From the NCBI GenBank assembly GCA_019914995.1, contig CM034144.1, positions 2,635,489 through 2,699,488 of the forward strand: a stretch of DNA of 64,000 bases. Reading direction: 5' to 3'. This DNA comes from Acanthochlamys bracteata (taxonomy: Eukaryota; Streptophyta; Magnoliopsida; Pandanales; Velloziaceae). The notes below the pieces were generated by a model. The model saw nothing but the letters and a program-made list of their open reading frames with translations. It was not told the origin of the DNA and searched no databases. Below are positions 23,401 to 36,430 of the stretch, piece after piece. The position numbers and the translations under genes are program-made. How positions within the stretch are numbered: position 1 is the stretch's first letter; each line of letters starts with the position of its first letter.

Positions 23401-25100
23401 ATGGTTGTCATCATTTATGTGAGACGTTGCAAAATATGTGTTTACATGTAGTCTTAGAAGTGTTAGGATAGCAAAGTATCTCGTTTCTTTAAACACTATG
23501 CAGTATGTTACACTACTCTTACATTACAAACTTATAGATGCTAGTATGATGAATTGAAAGAATATTAGGGTTTGGTTTCTTGTTTGGTCGATGCATCACC
23601 CTTCATTATTAAGATGAAAACTCTCTTAATTGCTATAGCATACTGTCAATGTTTTTAATGTTTGTTTTTGACATGCTATATACAATAAATTCAGATGTTG
23701 AAGAAAGGAATGCCATGTGCATGCATGAGTTTCTTTTTGGTCTTTTGGAAAAGCAGCTAGACAGTAGTGTTGGATCTTGAAGACATGAAAATTTCTAAGA
23801 TACATGCATGGGCGAGGTGATGTGAAAGTAGATAAAAGGGCATTGTTTTCCTGTAGATATATGGATGCTTACTTTTGGGATATCATTTTCATAATCATGA
23901 TTGTAGAAGGAATTTATGAGTATTTGGAGAATGAAAATCTGATTGCCATTAGCGTTGTATTTCATCTATAAACTAGCTAAAAAGACCTCAAACAAGAAAA
24001 AATTTTCTTGAAGGACTTATGATGAGGATAAGATAACCTAACAAACTTGGTTTTATTTCATATTTTATACCGCAAATGTATGGTTGTCATTTAATATATA
24101 GCAACAAACGGGTTTGTTCCATAAGATTGTTAACTCTAATTCAAACTAAGCTCTCAAAACTTATTTTTATGAAAGGTTGCTTAATTTAATCAAAGGTGTA
24201 TGAAAATCAAACTACAATAAGCTTTAGGTTTTTTATAGAAAGAATATTTAATTATAATTGGAATCTAGAATCCACCATTAGTATTTTTTGCTTGAATCCT
24301 TAGGTAATATGATGATTGTTGTTGATGATTGCGAGAATCTCGTACACATTACTCCAGTCTTTAGATCAAATTTATAATTATGATTTTTTGGCCTAGTCTA
24401 ATGTCACTTATTTTTAATTTATTTTAGTTTTATTTCAGTCTAGAATTAAACTAGAAATGTATTGAGATCCATAAAATATGAAATCATATAATTGCATTTG
24501 TGTTGGTGCAGAAAATGCTAATCATAATTTTTAATTCTAAGATCTCAAATTATGTTTTGATTAGTTCTTCAAATATAATTAATCATATAATTTAGACATT
24601 AAATTCAATGTTCATCAGATATTCAAATCTAATTATCTAAAATTTTGTTCATATAAGGGTTAACCCACATTAAATCCAACAAAAATCTATCACAAAATAT
24701 TCAAGAATTCAAGTAAATCAAAACAGAATTCATCCAAATTTCAGTACAGAGGACTTAACTACAAATATTCCGATTAAATATATTATTCATTGATATAATA
24801 TAGATAAAAAGATAGAGAAGTAAATTTGGATTGAATCAATTGCTACTCGTCCCATTTCCATCTTCCTATACTTCGGCCGAACTTAACAATTTGTGGTTGT
24901 GGCTCTAGAACTTGGGACAGATGCAGTGATGATTCCCTGGTTGCCCTCCAAGGGATTTATTTGTACAAATTAACTTTTAAAAAATTAGGAAAAAATTCTC
25001 AATTCTTGTAGACTCTTGCTTGATTTCTTCCTAAAAATAAAAAATAAAAAGATAAAGCAAACTGAATTGAAACTCTTAACGGAAAAAATTCTACAAACAA
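20432..25100. other. Long AT-rich stretch: intron or intergenic, no exon recognised
   Basis: If the WRC gene continues, this is its first intron. I see no cysteine-rich, JmjC or other recognisable coding block on either strand. It holds a perfect hairpin at 21494-21527 and a weak tRNA-like SINE-type segment near 23030-23100. ORFs here are short and unsupported. Confidence 0.45.
21494..21527. repeat. Perfect 15-bp inverted repeat (hairpin)
   Basis: CTGTAAAAGACTTAC is followed by a four-base loop (AGGG) and its exact complement GTAAGTCTTTTACAG. It is likely a local replication-slippage palindrome. It would fold into a strong stem if transcribed. Confidence 0.9.
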
Positions 25101-28100
25101 AACTTAGTGCGACACGCCAAAGAGTTAGGTAGATTGCGGAACTCTATCAATCAAGCAAGAGTGACCATCTAAGAGAGATTCGGGTGAGGAAAAGAGATCG
25201 ACGGAAGATTTGGTATAGAGTTATTGGACAAGAGAGAATTAGGCTCGCGAAGGAGCATCAGTTGTGCCGAGGATTTGACGAGGAAGATTATGGTGCTGGA
25301 GACATCAAGAGTGAGAGAAGAAGAAGGAAGTGGTGTAGATTTTTCTTCTTCACTTGCGTCTCGATCCTTTTTTGTGTGGGTTGATTATCTGCCCAGTTCC
25401 AATTGCATCCTAATAGTCTTTCCTTTTTTTTTCTTCTCATTCTTCAATTATTTGATCTTTGCATAAATATTCACAAAAATAAATCAATTTAGCTTATAAT
25501 TTTGAAAAATCAATATTTAACAATGGCAAAAGGATGTTACAAACTCATATAATTATATGCTTATCAACTTAGATTTGGGTCGGGGTCTTAACTATGCACT
25601 TAGGAGTTAGCACTAATATGTATTCCATCCTTTTTTAGCAACCAGCCTGCTTATTTTGTTAGTTTAAATAAAGATCTATGAAATAGAAAGTTTTCATATT
25701 GGAAGGTGTAGACATTTTTATTGTACTGCAATAAAAATTGCAACTCTTTTCCCTTTTTATTTCTTTAGAATTTGTATTTGCCACTTTGAGAACGGAAAAT
25801 GTCCTCTCTCCATGATTCTGTTGTTGGATTCTTCTTTCTGTAAAAGTAAAAATTGAGGCCTTACTATTCTCAAGCATCTTGTTCTTATCTTTGGTTTTAC
25901 TTTACTTGTAAGCCCTTGTCTCCTTTTACTTTCAATTATAGCTAGCATCCCTTGGTTTCTCAGTTATAGCTTTCCAAAACACAGGTAGACTTATTTCCAT
26001 TCAATATTCATGTTCTTGGTTTATGAATTGCTTCATGAACTTCTATATCTGATCACCTGTTGTGGTAAACTCAATTGCTGTCATGATGTCATCTCAAACC
26101 TGAACAAGAGGTACAATAATTGATGTTTCCAGATTGAAAGTTATTTCTACATTTTCGTATTGATGTTATCCATAGGAGTGCTTGGTCTCGCTGTCTAAAG
26201 TGGTAACCTAGCTGTATGAATGTTTATTTTCAGAAGAATATCTTTTGATAATTCTGAGTTGACCTTTGTGAATGGTATGATAGTAAAAAGGATATGACAA
26301 TTCTCAGTCAGATCTTGATGAAATTGCAGGAAACCTTGGGACGTTGATGACTTCTTCTCGCGGTATGCATGGAGTTTTGTACACTTTCCTCTTCTCATGG
26401 TTGGGGCAATTTGAGTATGCAGTCTATTTTAAGGAACCCTAAAGCTGCTCAGGGATGGTGGCTGTTGGTTTGTGACTTTATTGTTATTTTGATTCCTCGG
26501 TTCAGTGCTTCATGGTAAATTTTCTATAGCAATACTGTAATGAGGTCTTTGTGTGTAGGAGCTTTTTGGTTTTTTTATGAGTAAGAAGCTTTTTGGTAAT
26601 TTTTTTGTATTATAAGGTAATTCTGATATGTACAAGGGTACTATTTGACCTCTAATTGATGATGATGAATTCTGAAAATTATCCAGTCCTTTGATTTTAT
26701 TATTTTCAGTTTGAGAGTCTGTGCTTTTATGCATAATCAATCGTTTTTTTCCCTTCATGAAAGTGCACTGCCTAGAATGGACTGTTTTTTAGTATTGCAT
26801 TTGTTCATGATTAGTTGAAATTCTTTGGCCGATTTTGGGAGTGCTTATTAAAAAAAGTTTTTCAAAAAAAAAATATTTTAAAAATGAATTTTTCACTTGA
26901 AAACCATCACATGTCCGTACGCCACTAATTCGGTACTAGCCCACCAAAATAGTTCGTCTTTTATTTTAACCCACCAAGTCCTATACGCTACTTATTCAAA
27001 CTTAGCCTAACTTGAAGACTCAATATTTTAATTTGCAAGCCTTTCACGATGTTTTGACAAATTCTGTTCAGAACAAGATCTATTTCCTTCGGCCCCTTTG
27101 GAACAATCAAATTAAGTTATGGGCATAACAATCAATTACTATGAAACAAAGGCATTTCTTAAAGTTAACTAAGTTCTTAACAACTCAACACAAACATAAC
27201 TTGGAGAAGCATCGTGAAAAGGTAACTGAGCAAGCCATTCGGTCAATCCTCCATTAATTTCAAAAGATTCTATCTGTCCAGCTAATGAATTGTTGTTTAG
27301 GAAGTAGTATCGAACAAAATTCAGAATTCTTCATGCAAATGCGTATCTTCATCAATAATATGAACAGTCAAGCATATGTGTCAACCAGTTTTTATGAAAG
27401 ATACATCAGAAGTCCAAGATACTCTGTATAGTCATTCGTCACACTTCTCTTCTATGCAATCTGCAAAAACTTAAACTTCACTGGATTTTCAGTCACAAGT
27501 TTCGAAGTCATCACGCGAATATGGAAAGAAGGTTTAATTCTATTTAGTAAACTAAAAGGGTAGATCATGTTTAAAAATAGGTACAATTAGTAACTCCCTA
27601 CATTTTGCATGGTTCCTTAATCTGAAGTTAAAATTAGAATATCATAAAATTTGCCTGTGAATTCTCTAGAGTTCATCAGATGTGTAATTTAGACAATATT
27701 TACAGGATAACTAAAGTTTTACTCCAAATACAAATGCATAACGGTAAACAAATTTAGAGTTTATTATATGCTGACAATGTGATGAAATTATGATGCAACT
27801 CATAGGAGAATAAGGGATTGTTCATTTGCATGTATGTGATAGAAGTGTTGAGAAAGTGAATTTCACGAAGAGGAGAAAGTTTTATCATTCACTTTTTTCT
27901 TAAAATTTGATAAAGAGGCGCTATATTTATTTTCAAAAAGTTCAAAATATATATTTTGAAATACATATTAATAAGGTCCCTTGTAATCACAAATTAGCTT
28001 TAAAAGTTCAAAAATTATTTTACTCCAATTTAGTTTCTTTCACTTTGTATAAAATTCACTTTTGAACCCTCAAGGTTCACTTAATTTCAGGGAAGTAAAC

Positions 28101-30700
28101 AATAGAACTTGCTCACTCCATTTTAAAATTTAACATTTGATTGAGCTTTGTGCAAGTAAACAAGCCTTTGACCATAACAAGTGCTCAAGTTTACAAAATA
28201 ATTATGCTAAGCAACTGCAGATTCAATGGCTTAGTTGTTGCATATACATCGTGTTATCCTTATCTATATATAAATTGATATTCAAAATATGTCCTTGTTA
28301 CACTAGCAATGACTAAAACTAATGTAGCTAGCCTAAGGAAGGTAAAACAAATTTCATTATGCTCTTATTGCCTTAGTACATCCAGCAAGGGTTTATTTAT
28401 AGCTACCTGCAAGAACTCTAGCTACGAACAACTAGCCAAGGAATTCCTTCTCTAATATTCTTCCTAATAAATGAATGCATATAAAGTAGAGTTGTATAAG
28501 AACTCAACTACTTCTAAGGCCCCTAATGAGACTGAACCGAGTCCTTTATAAGGATTCAACCACTCTAAGGCACCTATTGGTTGCATCCGGAACATGTTGT
28601 GCAACTAGAAGGAGGATGCCGAGTCCGCCTTGGCCTTCCCAAGCGCGTGTCTTCTTCAAGTGTATCTGTCCTCGTGCAACGCATAGGCAAACTAATAGCT
28701 TTCTTAATGTTTAATGCATATAAGTAGAACTCTAATAAATTTGCAAATCAGAAACGGTTTTTGTTTCTAAATTAACGGTTTTCGGATTGAATTAAATATA
28801 TTTGTAAAATATGTTAAAGTGAAAATTTTGCTTATATATGAAAAAATTCACATTATTAATTACAATATTATTTATTATTTCGTAAACTATTAATTATATA
28901 AATATTTAACAATTTATTATAATCTTTTAATTGTAGGAAAAAATAGTTACGAATTTAAAATTAATGATGAATACTAATTTTGATCATAAAAAGATACTTA
29001 AAATTGAACCTGTTGTAATAAACATGTTAAAGTAAAGAAATAAGCTATACATAAATGGAATCCATAAACTTACCACCGATTATATAATCAAAAACATTTG
29101 AATCATTTATATTTATTTTTCATCTTCTAAACACTTTTTTCACCTATACACCGTTCAAATTAATTTAAAATAAGCGTTTTTTTCCCTCCAAACGCACTTA
29201 AAATAAAAGGTATCTTTAATAATAAGTCTGAATAGCTTATTTAAAAATAAATTATTTACTTCAATAAGTTTGGTTATTTTAAACTCGCTTAAACGGCCCC
29301 ATTGTCAAAATGAGTAGAGGAAATAATTAAGAGCATATTTGGGAGAATTATTCTTCCTCAACTTTTTATTTATATATTTTAATAAAATTTTAAAAATATT
29401 TTATAAAAAATTTAATAAAATTTTAAATATAAAAAAAATTTTCGTCAGTAAAATCTTCTTATAAATTATTTTTATATTTTTTTAAAATAAAAAAATAAAA
29501 TTTATTTAAAAAATTTTTTAGTTACTTTTTTTTTTAATTTTTTTTTTCAATAAATACTCGGCTAAAATCTTTGCGGCAATGTGGACTGGATTGGCCGCAC
29601 TGATATAGAGCTTGTACATCAGTACAATATTAGCCCATCAGTCTCATACGGAAGAAAGACGGCAGCAAATTATTCTGGTTTGTTGGTGAAAGGTTCCTGC
29701 CATGTTCTACAGATTCCGGTTGTCAGATAAAGAGTCCCAGAAAGAAATTTCCACTCATTTGCTTTTGTTTTTCTTCTCTTGGCCCTAAATGACACCGCTG
29801 CATCTGCTTCTTTATTATGACTTTGTTTGAAACGTTGGACCTTTTGCACAAATCCATTCTAGTATACTTCCTCCCACAAGGACATGACCCTATACAGGAA
29901 CGAATCCTTCCCGAAATTGTAGTTGTTTTGCTGCATATTATTAGATAACACAAAACATGAATTTACACAAAATATAACTTTGCAAAGTATCTGTATCTTT
30001 TTGTATTAACTACCACGACGTAAAGAAAGTGCGACGTTTTACCATAATGCTTTAGTTTATCAATATTTTCAATAGCCTATTAAAGACAACGTTAGATAAA
30101 AGATTGTGATTAATTATTTGAAGAAAATTATGCTAGGTCCCTTCATGGAAAAGTGAGCAAATTATTTGAAGACTATTATTTGAACAGAGAACTATTATTT
30201 TCTAACTTGAACAGAAAATTATGCTAGTTTCAAATGTGCTATGCGTGTGATATTTCTGTTCACATCTAGAAAATAAAACCTTCTTTCTGCATGAATTTAA
30301 AGCTTTTCTTTACTACTTTTTATTTTTGTTTTTGCGGTGAAGCATGAACTTAACCTAATAAATTCAAACATAAACAAAAGCACCGCTGATACTTACCTAG
30401 TCACCTGTATTTTTTTCCGTCCAACGAAGAAAAAAGGATGAGTCAAAAAAGCAGCATGGATCCATCGCTACTTGTCCGGGTTCGGTTACCAACGAAGTCT
30501 TCGCGTTCCCATTCAGGAACGCTGCATTCCAAAGTGAAATTTCACTTCTAGATTATTAAAAAATCAGTTTAACTTAACTTAGACCAGCTAATGCGGAAGT
30601 TGTAGAAAAATCATTGAGACTCTTCTCTTGCAGGCTAAGCTAAGCCTTCGTTGCCTCTCTCTCTAAAAAAGTAACCAAGAACGGAAGTTACTCAAAGCCC
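25100..30700. other. Gene-poor stretch with transposon-like debris
   Basis: 25110-25400 is a G/A-rich, LTR-leader-like patch. At 26330-26411 an AG is followed by a short open stretch (KPWDVDDFFSRYAWSF, stopping at TGA) of unknown origin. 28296-28720 looks like a minus-strand LTR. 29300-29560 is an AT-rich MITE-like block similar in composition to 45000-45200 and 45780-45960. 29640-29960 has short ORFs on both strands without a known domain. I cannot assign a functional gene here. Confidence 0.4.
28296..28720 (-). repeat. Possible solo LTR
   Basis: On the minus strand a TATAAATAAA box (28392-28401) precedes a leader-like region that ends ATTGCTAGTGTAACA at 28296. This fits the promoter, R region and CA end of an LTR. 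The other boundary, a second LTR and a target duplication were not established. Confidence 0.25.
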
Positions 30701-30765
30701 TACTGAATATAAAATTAAGAAATAAATTTTAAAGAAAAATTGACAAACCAGAAGAAGAAGAAAGA

Positions 30766-32535
30766 ATGGGTAGCGGCAAGCATCGATGGAAGTTTTCTTT
30801 CCACTCTCACCGTTCATCTCCTTCCTCCTCATCGACCAACTCTCCTCAGACAGCGCCGCCGTCTCCTTTCTCAATACCGCCATTCACATCAGCAGACTTC
30901 CCTCCATCTCCGCCATCAGAGTTCTTATGCCCTATCTCCGGCGAACTCATGTTCGACCCTGTTATAATTCCTTCTGGTCAGACCTTTGAGCGATCTTGTA
31001 TTCAATCTTGTCTCGATCTCAACATCTTGCCACCGATTACTACCTCTTCATCATCTTCTTCTTCGTCTTCTACTTTGCTTTTGATTCCGAACGGTAATCT
31101 TCGATCAGCAATTCTTTCATGGTGCGATCGATCAGGTTTTCCTTACCCTTCCCCTGTACCGTCTGATCGGGCTAAAGAACTCGTTCAACTATTGGTTCAA
31201 AAGAATCAAATCCCGCCAGCGATCGAGGCATTGAAACAGATTACAAACGAGTCGTTCTCTTCTTCTTCTACGGCGACAACGACTACAAGGAACACTTTGT
31301 CGTCGGCTTCGTCTTCGTCTTACTTCTACTCTTCTTCTTCTTCGTGGTCGACAGAGATTGTTTCAGCCGAGTCAGAAGAGAAACAGAAGTCTTCGCAGCC
31401 TCCTGAAGTGACGCAATTGAAAGATGTGATTCAAGTGAAGAATAAAATTTTAAGTCTTTCAGAGGAGGAATCAGGTAATTGTTCTTCTCCTTCTTCGCCA
31501 GCGCCGGTGATTGAATTGTCCTTGGAAGATGAGATTTTGGCAAATCTTAGAGATTCTAATTTTGAATCACAAGAATCGACGTTGTCGTTGCTACTGCAAG
31601 CAACGAGGGAGAGCAAAAACAAACGGATCGAGCTCTGCAAGCCGAGGGTGTTACTTGTTCTTCGCAACCTTCTCCATTCCCGGAACTCATCAGTGCAGGC
31701 CAACGCCGCCGCAGCGCTAGCGAACTTATCGATCGAGCAGTCGAACAAGATCGCCATAGTTCGCGCCGGCGTGGTTCCAGCGGTTGTTCAAACGCTCCGT
31801 ACAGGTACTGCTGAAGTGCGCGACCACGCTGCAGGAGCGCTGTTTAGTCTTTCCGTCGATGCTGAGAACCGTTCTGTTCTCGGCGTGCTCGGAGCCATTC
31901 CGCCGTTACTGGTGCTCTTCTGCCGGCCATCTGAACCTCTCCGCGCTCGCCGTGATTCAGGAATGGCACTGTACTACCTCTCCCTTTCAAGCTCCAACCG
32001 ATCGAAGATTGCTCGTGCACCCGCTTCCGTTAAATCACTCCTCTCCATCACAGCTGAAGAGCGATCCACCGGTCTGCCATGTGTCGCACTCATGGTCCTC
32101 TGCAACGTGGCAGGGAGTGCCGAAGGACGGACGGTGATGATGGATTCCGGTGTTGTCGCCGGCCTCGTATCTCTGATGGGGGATAGTTCGCTGACGCCAG
32201 AGGAAAGATACCGGTGCGTGGCGGCGTTGTACGGTATGAGCCTAGGAAGCTTGAGATTTCGAGGATTGGCGAGAGCAGCCGGTGCCGAGGCGGCGCTGGA
32301 GAAGGCTGCCGGGATGGAAGATTCCAGCAAAGCAACGAAGGAGATGGCGGCGAGAACGTTGGGAGCGGTAAGGGGAGAAGAAAATGTCGATGAAATTATC
32401 TCGTTATCGTCAGCTGGGTCGTCTACGGAAGGGAGCGTTGTGTCGGAAGGAGCGTTATCTTTCCGGCAAAGGGTCAGCGAAGATTTCTCCTCGGCGGTCA
32501 TGGCCGGAGTTGTTGCTAATTCAGCCGAGTTCTGA
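30766..32535 (+). CDS. U-box/ARM-repeat E3 ubiquitin ligase, PUB38/PUB40 type
   Basis: An intronless 589-residue protein starting MGSGKHRWKFSFHSHRSS, the N-terminal signature shared by Arabidopsis PUB38-41. After a Ser/Pro-rich stretch, residues about 51-122 form a U-box (EFLCPISGELMFDPVIIPSG, QTFERSCI, later PNGNLRSAILSWC). This folds like a RING without zinc and recruits the E2. A serine-rich insertion at 93-102 lengthens the usual U-box loop. Residues about 250-520 contain ARM repeats (VQANAAAALANLSIEQSNK, VRDHAAGALFSLSVDAENR, RDSGMALYYLSLSSSNRSK) for substrate binding. The product is presumably cytosolic or nuclear. Relatives act in hormone and stress signalling; the substrate here cannot be inferred. 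The frame is intact and GC content is higher than the surroundings, as usual for intronless PUB genes. Antisense ORFs over it are shadows. Confidence 0.93.
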   Translation: MGSGKHRWKFSFHSHRSSPSSSSTNSPQTAPPSPFSIPPFTSADFPPSPPSEFLCPISGELMFDPVIIPSGQTFERSCIQSCLDLNILPPITTSSSSSSSSSTLLLIPNGNLRSAILSWCDRSGFPYPSPVPSDRAKELVQLLVQKNQIPPAIEALKQITNESFSSSSTATTTTRNTLSSASSSSYFYSSSSSWSTEIVSAESEEKQKSSQPPEVTQLKDVIQVKNKILSLSEEESGNCSSPSSPAPVIELSLEDEILANLRDSNFESQESTLSLLLQATRESKNKRIELCKPRVLLVLRNLLHSRNSSVQANAAAALANLSIEQSNKIAIVRAGVVPAVVQTLRTGTAEVRDHAAGALFSLSVDAENRSVLGVLGAIPPLLVLFCRPSEPLRARRDSGMALYYLSLSSSNRSKIARAPASVKSLLSITAEERSTGLPCVALMVLCNVAGSAEGRTVMMDSGVVAGLVSLMGDSSLTPEERYRCVAALYGMSLGSLRFRGLARAAGAEAALEKAAGMEDSSKATKEMAARTLGAVRGEENVDEIISLSSAGSSTEGSVVSEGALSFRQRVSEDFSSAVMAGVVANSAEF

Positions 32536-33828
32536 AAACTTTTTTCTTTTTAATTTTTTTCTTTTTTTTTTAAATATTTTTTGTCTGATATTAGAGTTCC
32601 GTTTCTCTGGGGGGATTGCTTTTGTAAATTATTATATTAAGCAGGCAATTAAGGTGAAGCCTTCTGTTTTTGTCATAGTTGCAGACACGACCGACCCGCC
32701 CGCGTCAATATAAACGTTGATTCTGAGTCTAAATTAGTATGGATTTATAAAATATCCGTCTACGTAATCGACCCGGATATTTTATATTGACGTTTATTTT
32801 CTTAAAGTTGAATTTGAAGTAAGAAAGTTGAATTTGAAGTTGCATGTATTCATAGAAGCCTGATTGCTCTGCATCTTCAATTGTTTGAGCTCAATAAAAG
32901 AATATTGCAGTTGGTTAATGCTTATAATGTTGCTCCTTAAAGCTTGATTATAAGATATTGTAGAAGTTACTGCATTGCATCTTTCAGCAGGCATGTGTTT
33001 CCATTACAGAAGAAAAGTTAGCCATTCAAACTATCCTTCTCATTTAATTTACTTTCTGGAGTAAACAAGTGCTTAAGTTCTTACGCTATATGTTAGGTAG
33101 ATAGGTTTGGTTAATCGGCTGCTGGAGCTCTGATTTGAAGATGCTGAAGAAACAATGAAACTCTTGTCTACTAAGATGAAGGCTTGTTGCTAGACTACAG
33201 CTGCAATCAGGAAACAAGGTATGCCAGTTATTCCTTTTGCAAGTTTTCCTGTCCGGATGATTCTGGACACTTGCTGCAGGTCTTATATATGTTTTGAAAC
33301 GTGAGTACTTGTTGGAGTTATGCAGAAATATATGTTATTCATCTATGAAAGTTTGGACAGTACTACAAAAATATCTGTAAGGGATGTGTTGAACTTGATC
33401 AAATAAACAAGTAATGTCACATTTTCTTTTCAGTTGAGACAAACTAAACATTTATTAAGTAGCATTGTTTCGTTACTTGCATGCTTCATATTCAAACGAA
33501 GGTAATCAATTATAGGTAGCTTGAAGGACAATGAGTTTTTGTCTGGTTTATGTATTCTAGTGTGTGGTAGCTATTGGATTTGTTTGCAATTATATCAAGC
33601 ATAATTTTAAGCAAGTGATATCCTTTGTTTGAAACTCTCCGGTGCTAGATATAAAAGTTTCAATATGAGAAACAAAATCTTGCCGAAAACTAAATTTTAA
33701 GCAAGTTAGTGTTGTCCTATATGAGTTAGATAGGACTTGACCATAAACAGAGCGCCTATGGATAATATCAACCAAACTTGGAAAAATAAATAAATAAATA
33801 AATAAGTAAATAAATATATATATATATA
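32536..33828. other. 3' flank of the U-box gene and intergenic DNA
   Basis: A T-rich 3' UTR follows the stop. At 32700-32810 two inverted GTCAATATAAACG-type segments and a direct repeat of AAAGTTGAATTTGAAGT occur. At 33140-33195 a short open stretch (EDAEETMKLLSTKMKACC, then stop) could be exon debris; its source is not recognised. Confidence 0.4.
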
Positions 33829-34258
33829 AGAAAGATCAGATATAGACATTCCATGTACTATATGCACTCTATCGGTTTCTCCGGTCATATTTAGCCGGAG
33901 AGATCTCCAAATTCGATCTTCACCGTCGGATAAGTAGAATTATGAGTTGTAAACATGCTTACAAATTTTTCACTTCAATCGTACCACGAATCGACCTCCA
34001 TCCGGCAACTTGATTAACATGACTCAAATAGTAAAAGTTGACAAAATATATATTTTTTATTTTTGAGTTATCTTGATCAAGTGGCCGGATGAAGGTCGAT
34101 TCGTGGTCCGATTGAACTGAAATTTGGTAAGTATGTTTTCAACTCATAGTTTTACATATTCAATAATAAAGATCGGATTTGGAGGTCTCTCCGGCCAAAT
34201 ATGGCCGGAAAAACTGATGGAGTGCATATAGCACATAGAGTATCTATATCCTATCCCA
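33829..34258. mobile_element. Fold-back MITE in a TA microsatellite (copy 2)
   Basis: The halves are inverted copies. The left arm contains TATATGCACTCTATCGGTTT and the right arm the complement of TATATGCACTCCATCAGTTT. The inner arms share the GATCAAG, CCGGATG and CAAATTCGATCTTCACCGT segments with the MITE at 2248-2627. Both ends are embedded in (TA)n tracts. It is about 430 bp and non-coding. Arm divergence suggests it is older than or from another subfamily than copy 1. Confidence 0.75.
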
Positions 34259-36430
34259 TATATATATATATATTATAATAATAAAGTTAGTGTTATTCTA
34301 TATAGGAAACTAGTTTATTTAGATACTTGAAATCCTCCTGCAAGCTACAACCCACATATTTAGATACTTGTTTTTTTTCTTTCTAGTAGCCCACCTTTTA
34401 ATCTCAATATCTAGTGCTGGACATCCTCTGAAAAACCAAAGCCAAATTAGTAAAAGCAAGTAGAACTTTTGAGCTAAATCTTAATTTGGCATAATTTCAT
34501 ATCACAAGTCCATTTAAAGACACTAAACAAGTGTTATATCTGATTATAGTTTAAAGACACTAAGCAAGTGGGGCAACATTGCGAGTTGCTTTATTCAATA
34601 GTGGAATAAGTTTGTTGTTATCTCTTGCATGATTGCAATATTTGTAAACCCATTATTCTACTTCCTTCTTTACTCCTAGCAGGTATTCATTCTTTATTTG
34701 TCTTACTACTTGTTTTAATATATGTTTTTGTTATCTTCTGAGTTTTTTTTTTTTTTTTTTTCTGTTTACATAGCTCACATGCTAATGAATGTGAAGAAGT
34801 AATTCTAGGGTCTAAAACGTAGTGGAAAATCAAGTTAACTATTATTGGAAAAATACTCCACCTTTTTTTTCGTGTGTTAGTACTGAAATATGTTGTTTGC
34901 TTCCTACATATCTCAAACTTATTCGCTTTTTTTTGTTCTTCACTATTTTTTGTCACATTTTTGCTCCTGTTCTATATATTGGGATTGTATGTTATTTTAA
35001 ATTTTATTAATGTAGGACAATGGAGCTGCTAAACAACGGCCCAATATTTTGGATACTCTCTTTGACAATATAAAGGAGTAGAGGAAGGTGATATCGCAGT
35101 AAATAGTAGCACATTAACTGTTATTCGTCAAATAGCCAAAGGCATGGTAATAGAAGGCAGCAATAGCATGGAAGAGGTGCAGGTGATGCATCTAAGGTTG
35201 GTGGTCGTCGGTTCTCCAACTTCATCAGAGAACACAATTGTAGTATTTTTTAGGATCTGTAGTGAAAATGCTTCCTGAAAGATGATAGTTAGTACCAGCA
35301 CAATTTATGTGCGTCAATTGATTGGTTCAGTAGATATCACTACTCAATCTATGTTCGTAATTATTTTTCTTCACCAAGTGACTCTTGTTTTTCATTATTC
35401 AGTTGTGAATGTGCTCTAGAAAGAGATTTTTGTAATAGTATCAAAACGATGTCTTCAGCTGCACATTCTCTGTTTTTAAGAAAAATGTAGATTTATTGTG
35501 TTAAATAGCCTACATTGGTCGATAAACATGTTCATTATAAAGAGATTACTTGCTGTGCTAGGTAGCTGTTGAAGTGTGGTTGATTGAAACACCTTATTTA
35601 TTAGTGGATGAAGAATTTCTAAGCATCTTGTGTTATTCTCGCTCTAATTATTGTCATCTGTTTTATGTTTTGGTTTTGATTGGTAATAGAAAGTTACTTT
35701 TGAGCTAATTTTTGTTCTGATTTATTGTAAATGAATGGAAGAAAGGGAATTGTTCTTGTGACTTTTTAAAAAGTCAATGTATTGATATTGTTATAGATTT
35801 GACGAGTCTCAAATGTACTTTGATTGACTGCAATTTATATATTAGTATGCAACTTATTAGGCAGTGGCATTGTAACATATAATCCTGGAACATGTATATT
35901 CATAAATAAAATTGGACTGCTTCTAATATGCAGACAGTATCAAACAAGCATATGAACCATTTTGAAAAAATTATATGAAAACTATAGAGTACACAATTAT
36001 ATAGATTACAGATATAGAGTACAACTCCAGAAAACTATAGATATACAGAGTACATATTGTATTCAAAAGAACTATTGTTCATTCACATTACATAGCTATT
36101 TAGAAAATAAAACATATCAATTAAATATCCATTGCACTAACATACCAACTACATTCTCATAAATTCTTTAACTGCACACCAGTTGGAATAATACATAACA
36201 TTACAACTACACAACCAACTAGAACAATTCTAGCAACCACAATATAATGTTAAATACATCAGTAGACTTTACATGCATCAATAAATATATCATAAGCAGA
36301 CTAATGTTTACTACATCATTAAGATAACATAGGCGCTAACATTTGCCCAATATAAAAAAAAATATGCATAGATCGGGCTGCCTAGTCTGCAAAAAATAAA
36401 AAATCCCAAACTAATGTTGGCTATCTAATC
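34259..36430. other. Intergenic with unassigned exon-like fragment
   Basis: AT-rich DNA. At 35010-35240, after a TAG that could be an acceptor, the plus strand reads DNGAAKQRPNILDTLFDNIKE before a stop, then other open pieces. This looks like coding debris but I do not recognise a family. No complete gene is supported. Confidence 0.3.

Noticed and set aside
25184..25466. Two overlapping charged ORFs
   Set aside because: No domain, G/A-rich composition like an LTR leader, and no link to the WRC exon could be made.
26330..26411. Last exon of the WRC gene
   Set aside because: The short KPWDVDDFFSRYAWSF stretch has an acceptor-like AG but no match to JMJ or WRC protein ends, and nothing connects it to 20431.
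31974..32501. 175-codon minus-strand ORF
   Set aside because: Antisense shadow of the U-box/ARM gene; no domain and no promoter context.
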